A stretch of DNA of 16,725 nucleotides from Lachnospiraceae bacterium. Lineage in GTDB: Bacteria; Bacillota_A; Clostridia; Lachnospirales; Lachnospiraceae. Each line of letters opens with the position of its first letter. Position 1 is the stretch's first letter. The notes below the pieces were generated by a model, which worked only from the letters and a program-made list of their open reading frames with translations, searched no databases and had not been told where the DNA came from. The translations under genes were made by a program, and so were the position numbers. Location of the stretch: NCBI GenBank assembly GCA_024699595.1, contig JAILPG010000098.1, positions 1-16,725 of the forward strand, read 5' to 3'. Positions 6,288-12,645 of the stretch are shown piece by piece.

Positions 6288-7772
6288 ATGGACACATTAA
6301 ATTATAAGGTTCTGAAGAACTCGGGCTACGACGGCTACATTCTTGAGGATGCACCGGTCAAGGTACTGCAGTTTGGCGAGGGCAATTTCCTCAGGGCTTT
6401 CGTTGATTACTTCTTTGACATGATGAACGAAAAGGCAGGCTTTAACGGAAAGGTCATGCTGGTACAGCCAATTGACAAGGGTCTTGCCGGTATGATCAAT
6501 GAGCAGGAGGGTCTTTACACTCTGTTTCTTAGGGGACAGGAAAACGGGCAGAAGGTTAATCGTAAGCGTGTTATTTCCTGCGTATCCGGATGCATTAACC
6601 CGTATGAAGAGTTTGATGATTTCATCGGGTGTGCAAAGAACAGAGAGCTTAAGTTCATCGTGAGCAATACGACGGAGGCAGGCATTGCTTTTGACCCATC
6701 ATGTAAGGCATCAGACAGGCCGGCCGCAAGCTTTCCGGGAAAGCTCACACAGTTTTTGTATGAGAGATACAAGCATGAGCTTGACGGCCTGATCATACTT
6801 TCATGTGAGCTCATTGACAGAAACGGTGATGAGCTTAGAAAGTGCGTGGATCAGTATATCGATCTCTGGGGTCTTTCCAAAGATTTTAAAAAGTGGGTCA
6901 GTGAGGAGATTATTTTCTGCTCGACTCTTGTTGACAGGATTGTACCCGGATATCCCAGGGCTGAAGCAGCTGATATCTGCAATGAACTTGGATATGTGGA
7001 CAATTTATTGGACACAGGCGAGGTGTTCGGCGCATGGGTCATCGAAGGACCGCAGGCCGTTAAGGATGCACTCCCGTTTGAGAAGGCAGGGCTTCCGATA
7101 ATGGTCGTTGACAACGTGGATCCCTACAAGAAGAGAAAGGTCCGCATCTTAAACGGAGCCCATACCTCGATGATAATGGCGGCTTATGTTTCGGGACAGG
7201 ATATAGTCAGGGACTGCATGAAGGATGAAGTGATAAGGGGCTTTATGAACAAGGCTCTGTATGAAGAGATCATCCCTGTACTCAGCGATTCCCTTCCCGA
7301 GGATGATCTTAAGGAATTTGCCAAAGCGGTATCTGACAGGTTCGCAAACCCCTTCATCGATCATCAGCTGTTATCTATCTCTCTTAATTCACAGTCCAAG
7401 TGGAAGGCAAGGGTAATGCCCACCGTGGTCGAATACCACAACAAATACAATAAGCTTCCGAAGGTCCTTACCTTCTCGTTTGCGGCTTTTCTTTATTTTT
7501 ACCATCTCGGACAGGAGAAGGGCGACAAGTGCCTGATCGGAAAGAGGGGAAGTGACACCTTTGAGATAAAGGATGATGAATGGGTACTTGAGGCCTTCTA
7601 TGCACTTAAGGATGCAGGACTTTCCGAGGTATGCGAGGCTGTCGTTAACAATGAGAAGATGTGGGATGATACGCTTAAGAACCTTCCGGGCTTTGCATCG
7701 GAGGTTAACGGATATCTCGGCCTTATCGAAGAGAAGGGCATGTATGAGGCGATGAGGGAGATTATTGCTTAG
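6288..7772 (+). CDS. uxaB: Tagaturonate reductase (altronate oxidoreductase)
   Basis: UxaB reduces D-tagaturonate to D-altronate with NADH in the galacturonate branch. The start is set at 6288, giving 494 residues, because AAGGAG (6275-6280) lies seven bases before that ATG; an upstream TTG at 6270 overlaps the uxaC stop and has no ribosome site. The N-terminal nucleotide-binding stretch VLQFGEGNFLRAF is near residues 26-38. The polyol-dehydrogenase active-site pattern is present as Lys284, Asn289 and His292 in KVRILNGAH. The family is mannitol dehydrogenase-like, shared with uxuB at the window end, but the LQFGEGNFLRAF form is typical of tagaturonate reductases. A diverged copy of its last codons lies directly after the stop codon (see 7773-7811). 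Confidence 0.95.
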   Translation: MDTLNYKVLKNSGYDGYILEDAPVKVLQFGEGNFLRAFVDYFFDMMNEKAGFNGKVMLVQPIDKGLAGMINEQEGLYTLFLRGQENGQKVNRKRVISCVSGCINPYEEFDDFIGCAKNRELKFIVSNTTEAGIAFDPSCKASDRPAASFPGKLTQFLYERYKHELDGLIILSCELIDRNGDELRKCVDQYIDLWGLSKDFKKWVSEEIIFCSTLVDRIVPGYPRAEAADICNELGYVDNLLDTGEVFGAWVIEGPQAVKDALPFEKAGLPIMVVDNVDPYKKRKVRILNGAHTSMIMAAYVSGQDIVRDCMKDEVIRGFMNKALYEEIIPVLSDSLPEDDLKEFAKAVSDRFANPFIDHQLLSISLNSQSKWKARVMPTVVEYHNKYNKLPKVLTFSFAAFLYFYHLGQEKGDKCLIGKRGSDTFEIKDDEWVLEAFYALKDAGLSEVCEAVVNNEKMWDDTLKNLPGFASEVNGYLGLIEEKGMYEAMREIIA

Positions 7773-7811
7773 AAGAAAGTGTATGAGGCAATGCGGAGTA
7801 TCATCTTTATA
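7734..7811 (+). repeat. Diverged 39-bp tandem repeat of the uxaB 3' end
   Basis: The last codons of uxaB (K-G-M-Y-E-A-M-R-E-I-I-A-stop, 7734-7772) are followed in the same frame by K-K-V-Y-E-A-M-R-S-I-I-F-I (7773-7811). The offset is exactly 39 bases. Eight of the first eleven residues match, and several codon differences are synonymous (GCG/GCA, AGG/CGG, ATT/ATC twice). The second copy is untranslated unless the TAG is read through. Confidence 0.8.
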
Positions 7812-7833
7812 GAAGGTGTGAGAGGATTGAATA

Positions 7834-9315
7834 ATGAATTATATAAAGATCCACCCGGCAGACAATGTTGCCGTGGCTCTTTCGGATATAAAAAAAGGTG
7901 AGAAGATCGATATTTCAGGGTGCGATTTATTTACTTCCGAAGATGTCATGCGGGGTCACAAGATCGCGCTTGTTGATATTCTTGCCGGGGATCCGGTGAT
8001 CAAGTACGGAAATGAGATAGGCATCGCTAAGGAAGATATCAAGGCCGGCTCATGGGTCCACACACATAATGTAAGGACAGCTCTGTCTGAGGACTCCAAA
8101 TATACGTATGATCACGTATCTTATGAGCTGCCGGCGGTTTCGCAGAAGACCTTTATGGGATACAGAAGGGCTGACGGCAGAGTTGGGATCAGAAATGAGA
8201 TATGGATAATACCTACAGTGGGCTGTGTCAATTCCATCGCGGAAAGACTTGCAAAGAGTAACGGGGATCTTGTAAAGGGAAGCATTGACGGGATCTTTGC
8301 TTTTCCCCATCCTTATGGATGCTCGCAGATGGGTGATGATCACGAGACCACGAAAAAACTGCTTGCGGCGCTTGTCCGGCATCCTAACGCGGGCGGTGTG
8401 TTAGTGCTCTCGCTTGGCTGTGAAAACCTTACGACGGAGCAGTTTAAGGACGAGCTTAAAGAATGGAATGAGAAAAGAGTCAAGTTCTTGACCTGCCAGG
8501 AGGTTTCGGATGAGCTTTCTGAGGGAAGCAGGCTGTTAAAAGAGCTTTCTGATTATGCGGGAAGCTTTGAAAGAGAGGAGATACCTGCCTCAGAGCTTAT
8601 AGTCGGCATGAAGTGCGGAGGCTCCGACGGTCTGTCAGGCATCACGGCAAATCCTGCCGTGGGACGTTTTTCGGACAGGCTCATCGCAATGGGCGGCTCG
8701 ACCGTACTTACCGAGGTGCCGGAAATGTTCGGCGCGGAATCCATTCTGTTTAACCGCTGCAAGAATGCAGATGTATTCAACAAGGCGGTTAAGATGGTTG
8801 ATGATTTCAAGGATTATTTTGTGTCTCACGGTCAGGTTGTTTATGAGAATCCCTCGCCCGGCAACAAGCAGGGCGGGATAACGACTCTTGAGGATAAGTC
8901 CTGCGGCTGTGTGCAGAAGGGCGGGTCTGCGGAGATCGTCGACGTGCTTGATTATGCACAGAGCGTGACCAAGAAAGGGCTGAGCCTTTTATCGGGCCCC
9001 GGCAACGACATGGTCAGCACCACAGATCTTACGGCTGCCGGCGCTCATATGATACTGTTTACCACGGGAAGGGGGACCCCCTTTGGCGCGCCTGCGCCGA
9101 CTGTGAAGATCTCCACCAACACCCCGCTGTTTGAAAAGAAGGGTGGCTGGATAGATTTTAACGCAGGAACCATTGCCGACGGAGAGGAGACGATCGACGA
9201 GGCAGGAGAGAGGCTTCTTGACTTTGTGATCGATATCGCCTCGGGTAAGAAGACTAAGAGTGAGGAGGGGGGCTATCGCGAGATCGCAGTCTTTAAGGAC
9301 GGCGTGACTTTGTAG
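7834..9315 (+). CDS. uxaA: Altronate dehydratase
   Basis: UxaA dehydrates D-altronate to KDG, ending the galacturonate branch. The protein has 493 residues, normal for the family. It has an N-terminal SAF-type domain (about 1-95, from YIKIHPADNVAVAL to HTHNVRTAL) and the large UxaA catalytic region. Visible family signatures are GYRRADGRVGIRNEIW, FPHPYGCSQMGDDH, GMKCGGSDGLSGITANPAVG, and DLTAAGAHMILFTTGRGTPFG. Conserved Cys residues, for example in GCSQ, KCGGSDG and SCGC, fit its iron-dependent chemistry. The ribosome site AGAGGA (7821-7826) is weaker than those of its neighbours. The 61-bp gap from uxaB contains the relic repeat. It is the last gene before a strong terminator. Confidence 0.96.
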   Translation: MNYIKIHPADNVAVALSDIKKGEKIDISGCDLFTSEDVMRGHKIALVDILAGDPVIKYGNEIGIAKEDIKAGSWVHTHNVRTALSEDSKYTYDHVSYELPAVSQKTFMGYRRADGRVGIRNEIWIIPTVGCVNSIAERLAKSNGDLVKGSIDGIFAFPHPYGCSQMGDDHETTKKLLAALVRHPNAGGVLVLSLGCENLTTEQFKDELKEWNEKRVKFLTCQEVSDELSEGSRLLKELSDYAGSFEREEIPASELIVGMKCGGSDGLSGITANPAVGRFSDRLIAMGGSTVLTEVPEMFGAESILFNRCKNADVFNKAVKMVDDFKDYFVSHGQVVYENPSPGNKQGGITTLEDKSCGCVQKGGSAEIVDVLDYAQSVTKKGLSLLSGPGNDMVSTTDLTAAGAHMILFTTGRGTPFGAPAPTVKISTNTPLFEKKGGWIDFNAGTIADGEETIDEAGERLLDFVIDIASGKKTKSEEGGYREIAVFKDGVTL

Positions 9316-9326
9316 ACGGGATAATT

Positions 9327-9369
9327 CCACCTGCGGCGCCAATGATACGCGCCCGGGTGGATTTTTTTT
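9327..9369 (+). terminator. Strong Rho-independent terminator after uxaA
   Basis: CCACCTG-c-GGCGC (9327-9339) pairs with GCGCC-CGGGTGG (9349-9360), leaving one bulged C and one G-U pair, around a 9-base loop. Eight T residues (9362-9369) follow directly. It closes the kduI-uxaC-uxaB-uxaA operon 11 bases after the uxaA stop. Confidence 0.9.
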
Positions 9370-9452
9370 AAGCGGAATATCTCATCAATGCGTTCCACCT
9401 GAGAAGTAGCAATGAAAGGTTTGGGCAAGTTGGGGGTAGCCATGAGAAGAAA

Positions 9453-9480
9453 AACATGTTATCATTCAAGTAACATGTTA
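9453..9480. promoter_or_regulatory. Paired palindromic operator upstream of the cupin-gntR unit
   Basis: AACATGTT (9453-9460) and TAACATGTTA (9471-9480) are perfect palindromes whose centres are 19 bases apart, about two helical turns. The same core, as TAACATGTCA, is found twice before dctP (10615-10624 and 10649-10658). The nearby GntR-type regulator is the likely binder, giving autoregulation. TATCAT (9460-9465) between the two sites could be a -10 box, but I see no clear -35. Confidence 0.6.
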
Positions 9481-9506
9481 GTTGAAATATGTTCGGAGGT
9501 ATCAGC

Positions 9507-9830
9507 ATGTTTGTAAAAAACAGTGATAAGGAATATAAGGATCTTGGCGGAGGTACCAGGAGAAAGGTGCTTGCCTACAGCGATAACATCATGAACGTGG
9601 AGCTTTTGTTTGAGAAGGGCGCAAAGGGCGCGATGCATTCTCATCCGCACGAGCAGATAGGCTACGTGATAGAGGGAAGCTTAGTGTTTCATGAGGAGGG
9701 AAAAGAGGATGTTACACTAAGCGCCGGAGATTCATATATCGTTGCCCCGGATGTCCCTCACGGTATTGACTGCCTTACAGAGGTAAAACTCCTGGACATA
9801 TTCACTCCAAAGCGTGATGATTTTCTGTGA
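9507..9830 (+). CDS. kdgF: Small cupin protein, KdgF-like unsaturated-uronate processing enzyme
   Basis: This 107-residue single-domain cupin carries the metal motif His44-x-His46-x3-Gln50 in HSHPHEQ and the second cupin motif with His85 in APDVPHGI. The C-terminal Asp97-x-Phe99-x3-Arg103 pattern (LLDIFTPKRDDF) matches the active-site spacing I recall for KdgF. KdgF speeds ring opening of 4,5-unsaturated uronates to 5-keto-4-deoxyuronate, the substrate of KduI, and the locus contains kduI. The start at 9507 is preferred over an in-frame ATG at 9489, because GGAGG (9495-9499) sits between them, seven bases before 9507. It is followed by gntR after 36 bases. Cupins are diverse, so a sensing or other role is possible. 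Confidence 0.75.
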   Translation: MFVKNSDKEYKDLGGGTRRKVLAYSDNIMNVELLFEKGAKGAMHSHPHEQIGYVIEGSLVFHEEGKEDVTLSAGDSYIVAPDVPHGIDCLTEVKLLDIFTPKRDDFL

Positions 9831-9866
9831 TCATCAGGAAATCCGATATTCCGAAAGGAAAAGCAT

Positions 9867-10541
9867 ATGGATATTTCATTAAACCAGATAACCTATGAAA
9901 GGTTGAAAAAGGATATCATGACCCTTGCATTAAAGCCGGGGGAGCCTGTTTCCGCCAGCAAGATAGCGGCAAGGTACGGAGTCAGCAGGACACCGGCAAG
10001 AGAGGCGCTTGTGCGTCTGCAGGATGAGGGCATGGTAGATATTTATCCCCAGTCCAAATCGGAGATCTCCAAAATAAAAGAGGGCAGGATAAAGCAGGAG
10101 TGGTTCGTCAGAAAGACTCTTGAGATGGGAATGGTGGATGATTTCTTTGACGGCGTTACAGAGAATGACATTAAACGGATGAGAGAATGTGTCAGGAGAC
10201 TCGAAACCCTTGGAATGACCCCCAGAGACCATGAGAGTGCTTATGAATACATACAGAGGGATGATGAATTTCACCGGATCACCTACCTTGCAGCCGGGAA
10301 GAGTCTTGCTGCAGACATAATAGCCAATACCCTGCCGAATTACCGCAGAGTCAGACTTCTGATAGATTTAGAGAACACAAATAAGGACAGGACGATAAAA
10401 GACCACCTGATCCTTATAGAACTGGCAGAGAAGCGTGACAGGGAGAGATACAGGGAATTTATCGAGGAACACATAAGCCATGTCATAAAGGATATGATCG
10501 ACATGAAGAACCTGTTTCCCGAGATGTTTGAGGACGGATAG
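9867..10541 (+). CDS. GntR-family regulator, FadR/FCD subfamily
   Basis: The protein has 224 residues, normal for the FCD class. The N-terminal winged helix (about 5-70) includes ITYERLKKDIMTLALKPGEP, then ASKIAARYGVSRTPAREALVRLQDEG, the textbook GntR recognition helix. The all-helical FCD ligand domain (about 80-215) shows the metal-site pattern D-x3-H in DDEFHR and later His residues in KDHLILIE and FIEEHISH. FCD regulators commonly sense carboxylic and sugar acids, and UxuR/ExuR-type hexuronate repressors belong here. AAAGGA (9854-9859) is seven bases before the ATG. It is co-transcribed with the cupin gene and lies directly upstream of the dctP promoter. The TAACATGT(T/C)A sites in front of both units suggest it controls both, probably as a repressor. 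The ligand is unknown. Confidence 0.92.
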   Translation: MDISLNQITYERLKKDIMTLALKPGEPVSASKIAARYGVSRTPAREALVRLQDEGMVDIYPQSKSEISKIKEGRIKQEWFVRKTLEMGMVDDFFDGVTENDIKRMRECVRRLETLGMTPRDHESAYEYIQRDDEFHRITYLAAGKSLAADIIANTLPNYRRVRLLIDLENTNKDRTIKDHLILIELAEKRDRERYREFIEEHISHVIKDMIDMKNLFPEMFEDG

Positions 10542-10607
10542 CGGGATTTTGGCATCTTTGTGCATTATCAACAAAAAAAAACTTTTTACATTGTTGGTTT
10601 TTAAGAG

Positions 10608-10636
10608 TTTACACTAACATGTCAGCGTGGTAGAAT
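10608..10636 (+). promoter_or_regulatory. Sigma-A-like promoter of the TRAP/uxu operon
   Basis: TTTACA (10608-10613) and TAGAAT (10631-10636) are separated by 17 bases. The first operator (10614-10625) fills most of the spacer, and the second (10648-10659) covers the region just past the likely start near 10643. This is a typical repressor-controlled layout. Seen in sequence; activity inferred. Confidence 0.65.
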
Positions 10637-10659
10637 AACCATATCAACTAACATGTCAG
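10614..10659. promoter_or_regulatory. Two CTAACATGTCAG operators at the dctP promoter
   Basis: The 12-mer CTAACATGTCAG occurs exactly twice, at 10614-10625 and 10648-10659, with centres 34 bases apart. The core matches the palindromes at 9453-9460 and 9471-9480. One copy lies between the -35 and -10 boxes, the other after the likely start site. The GntR/FCD protein encoded immediately upstream is the best candidate binder. Confidence 0.65.
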
Positions 10660-10698
10660 AGCAATCTGAAAACAAAATTATTGGGAGGATATTAAAGT

Positions 10699-11823
10699 AT
10701 GAACATTAAGAAAATTGCTTCCCTGCTTCTTGCAGGAACAATGGCACTTTCACTCATGGCCTGCGGCCTCAGCGCACCCGCTACTCCGGATGCAGCACAG
10801 CCTGCAGAGGAAACAACGACAGAAGAAGTTAAAGAAGAGACTGCCGATGTTGCCGAGGAACAGACAGAGGAGCCCACGGCTGATGCAGCTGCAGCAGGCG
10901 ATCCCGCAGTTACCCTCGTAATGGCAGAGGTTAACCCTCTTGATACCATCGTTGGACAGATGGATTCCAAGTTCAAGGAAGAAGTTGAGAAGCTTTCAGG
11001 CGGCTCCATCACCATCGACCTTCAGGCTTCAGGTGTTTTAGGATCAGAGAACGACGTACTCGATACAATGCTCGGCGGCGGCGGAACGATCCAGATGTCA
11101 AGAATATCAGCTTTTGCTCTTACAAGCTACGGCGGAGAGAAGAGCAAGCTCTTATCTATACCTTATACTTTTGCAAACAGAGAGCACTTCTGGACATTTG
11201 CAACATCAGACCTTGCACAGGAATTCTTAAATGAGCCTTCAGAAAAAGGTTCAGGTATCAGAGGTCTCTTCTACGGCGAGGAAGGTTTCCGTCATTTCTT
11301 CGGAGTTAAGCCCTTCGAGAGCATTGATGATCTTGCAGGACTTAAGATCAGAGTTTCAAATGACCCTGTTATGAACGGTATGGTAGAGGGACTTGGAAGT
11401 TCACCTACAGTTGTAGCTTTCGGCGAGCTTTATTCAGCACTTCAGACAGGTGTTGTTGATGCAGCTGAGCAGCCCATCGCAAACTACAAGTCAAATGCTT
11501 TCAATGAAGTTGCAAACAACATGATCCTTGACGGACATACACTTGGTGCAGTTCAGGTTATCATCACTGACGAGGCATGGAACTCTCTTACAGAGGCACA
11601 GCAGGAAGCTATGATGGAAGCTGGAAAGATCGCATCAGAATACTGCCGTCAGATCTCTGAAGAAGCTGAGAACAAGGTTCTTGAAGAACTCAAGGCTGAT
11701 GGCTGCAACATCGTTGAAGTAACCGACAAGACTCCCTGGCAGGAAGCCTGCAAGGCAGTTATCGAGGAGAACACCAAGGATCAGGCTGAACTTTATCAGC
11801 AGATCTTAGACATGGCGAAGTAA
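10699..11823 (+). CDS. dctP: TRAP transporter solute-binding lipoprotein (DctP family)
   Basis: This extracellular receptor captures an organic acid and hands it to the DctQM membrane unit; a uronate is likely from context. The protein has 374 residues. A lipoprotein signal has LMAC at 19-22, with Cys22 as the lipidated residue. A long low-complexity Ala/Thr/Glu linker (about 23-72) would tether it to the membrane, and the DctP domain fills the rest. Arg218 in AGLKIRVSNDP is the conserved arginine that usually binds the substrate carboxylate, followed by VAFGELYSALQTGVVDAAEQP, the typical family segment. GGGAGG (10683-10688) is ten bases before the ATG. Codon use is more regular than in the neighbours, in keeping with high expression. 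The linker is longer and more acidic than usual. Confidence 0.93.
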   Translation: MNIKKIASLLLAGTMALSLMACGLSAPATPDAAQPAEETTTEEVKEETADVAEEQTEEPTADAAAAGDPAVTLVMAEVNPLDTIVGQMDSKFKEEVEKLSGGSITIDLQASGVLGSENDVLDTMLGGGGTIQMSRISAFALTSYGGEKSKLLSIPYTFANREHFWTFATSDLAQEFLNEPSEKGSGIRGLFYGEEGFRHFFGVKPFESIDDLAGLKIRVSNDPVMNGMVEGLGSSPTVVAFGELYSALQTGVVDAAEQPIANYKSNAFNEVANNMILDGHTLGAVQVIITDEAWNSLTEAQQEAMMEAGKIASEYCRQISEEAENKVLEELKADGCNIVEVTDKTPWQEACKAVIEENTKDQAELYQQILDMAK

Positions 11824-11840
11824 ATGATACAGGCATCAAA

Positions 11841-11883
11841 AGGTCACATATCGACTGAGCTTGCTCAGGGAGATATGTGATCT
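11841..11883 (+). ncRNA. Long hairpin in the dctP 3' region with CUUG tetraloop
   Basis: A 12-bp outer stem (11841-11852 with 11872-11883, one G-U pair) encloses a 5-bp inner stem, CTGAG/CTCAG (11855-11859, 11864-11868), capped by CTTG. There is no following T-run, so it is not a normal terminator. It lies 18 bases after the dctP stop and may protect the dctP message from 3' decay, raising receptor level over membrane subunits. The structure is visible; the role is inferred. Confidence 0.5.
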
Positions 11884-11899
11884 TGGAGGCCGAACAAAT

Positions 11900-12061
11900 A
11901 TGAGGAAGCAGCAATTTGCATGCATAGCAGGCAAATTAGCGGATTCCGAATATTTGCAAAATCGCGGGAGTTTCATAGAAACGAAAGCGATTTTGGTATC
12001 ATCAATAGTACACCGATTTTGTGAAACTTTAAGGGCACAGTGCCTTGCTCTGTGCCCTTGA
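11900..12061 (+). CDS. Possible 53-codon small ORF in the dctP-dctQ spacer
   Basis: An ATG at 11900 follows GGAGG (11885-11889) by ten bases and opens a 53-residue frame (MRKQQFACIAGK...) that ends at TGA 12059-12061, inside the 3' arm of the terminator. It covers nearly all of the spacer's hairpins. I do not recognise a domain. It could be a leader peptide whose translation affects the terminator, a chance ORF, or part of a dispersed intergenic repeat. Low confidence that it makes a functional protein. Confidence 0.2.
   Translation: MRKQQFACIAGKLADSEYLQNRGSFIETKAILVSSIVHRFCETLRAQCLALCP
11957..12027 (+). ncRNA. Candidate structured RNA with competing stems in the dctP-dctQ spacer
   Basis: CAAAATCGC (11957-11965) pairs perfectly with GCGATTTTG (11987-11995), enclosing an inner GTTTC/GAAAC hairpin (11970-11974, 11978-11982). 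A second CGATTTTG (12014-12021) followed by TGAAAC (12022-12027) could pair instead with the same 5' segments. Upstream, GCAAAT (11931-11936) can pair either with ATTTGC at 11914-11919 or at 11952-11957. Several exclusive folds just before a terminator resemble an attenuator, but no known riboswitch class was recognised. Confidence 0.35.
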
Positions 12062-12066
12062 TTTTT
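12031..12066 (+). terminator. Rho-independent terminator directly upstream of dctQ
   Basis: AAGGGCACAG (12031-12040) pairs perfectly with CTGTGCCCTT (12050-12059) around a 9-base loop, followed by GATTTTTG. The dctQ ribosome site begins right after it. It should stop part of the dctP transcripts, so receptor mRNA would exceed dctQM mRNA, unless anti-termination is used. Confidence 0.8.
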
Positions 12067-12081
12067 GAAAGGAGCATATTT

Positions 12082-12645
12082 ATGCCGGCTGTATTTAAAA
12101 AAATCGATAAGATCAAGCCTGTATATGATGCGGTATATAACGTGGTCGCAGTTATCTGCAAGGTCCTGCTGATAGCGGACATCCTGGTGGTAGCGTTCCA
12201 GGTGGCCGGCCGCTACATACCATTCATCAAGGATCCGTCATGGACGGAGCAGGTAGTGCTGACGCTGATGTCTTATATGGCCGTTCTTTCGGCGGCGCTT
12301 GCCATCAGACGCGGAGCACATATCAGGATGACGGCCTTTGACCGGTATCTTCCGAAGAAGCTGTTAAAGGTGCTTGATATAATCGCAGACTTTGCGGTCC
12401 TTATACTGGCTGTGATAATGATGGTCCAGGGATGGAAATATGCACAGCAGATCGGAAGCAGAGGTGTTTATGAGAGCATGCCGTGGCTTTCGAGATTCTG
12501 GATGTATTTCCCGGTGGCACTTGCAGGCGGCGCGATGCTTATTTTCGAGATCGAGGCGGTGTATAACCACATAAAATCTCTGTTTGTAAAGGAAGAAGAG
12601 AAAAAACCGGAAGAGATTTCCGGGGAAAAGGAGGAAAACAAATAA
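12082..12645 (+). CDS. dctQ: TRAP transporter small permease subunit (DctQ family)
   Basis: DctQ is the four-helix membrane partner of DctM in TRAP uptake systems. The protein has 187 residues. Hydrophobic helices are near 20-42, 58-78, 92-116 and 132-153. It shows SWTEQVVLTLMSYMAVLSAALAIRRGAHI, the typical DctQ segment with a Glu in a membrane-border position and the RRGAHIRM loop. The last 20 residues are charged and cytoplasmic. The start is set at 12082 because AAAGGAG (12068-12074) lies seven bases before it; an upstream GTG at 12040 falls inside the terminator hairpin and is rejected. Its stop overlaps the dctM start by one base, implying coupled translation. Confidence 0.93.
   Translation: MPAVFKKIDKIKPVYDAVYNVVAVICKVLLIADILVVAFQVAGRYIPFIKDPSWTEQVVLTLMSYMAVLSAALAIRRGAHIRMTAFDRYLPKKLLKVLDIIADFAVLILAVIMMVQGWKYAQQIGSRGVYESMPWLSRFWMYFPVALAGGAMLIFEIEAVYNHIKSLFVKEEEKKPEEISGEKEENK

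Noticed and set aside
10572..10587. A-run followed by T-run after gntR as a terminator
   Set aside because: The possible stem is only five A-T pairs with almost no loop and no GC, too weak to terminate; I see no good terminator for gntR.
12040..12081. GTG start for dctQ at 12040
   Set aside because: It lies within the terminator hairpin, and the added residues do not look like DctQ; the ATG at 12082 has a good ribosome site.
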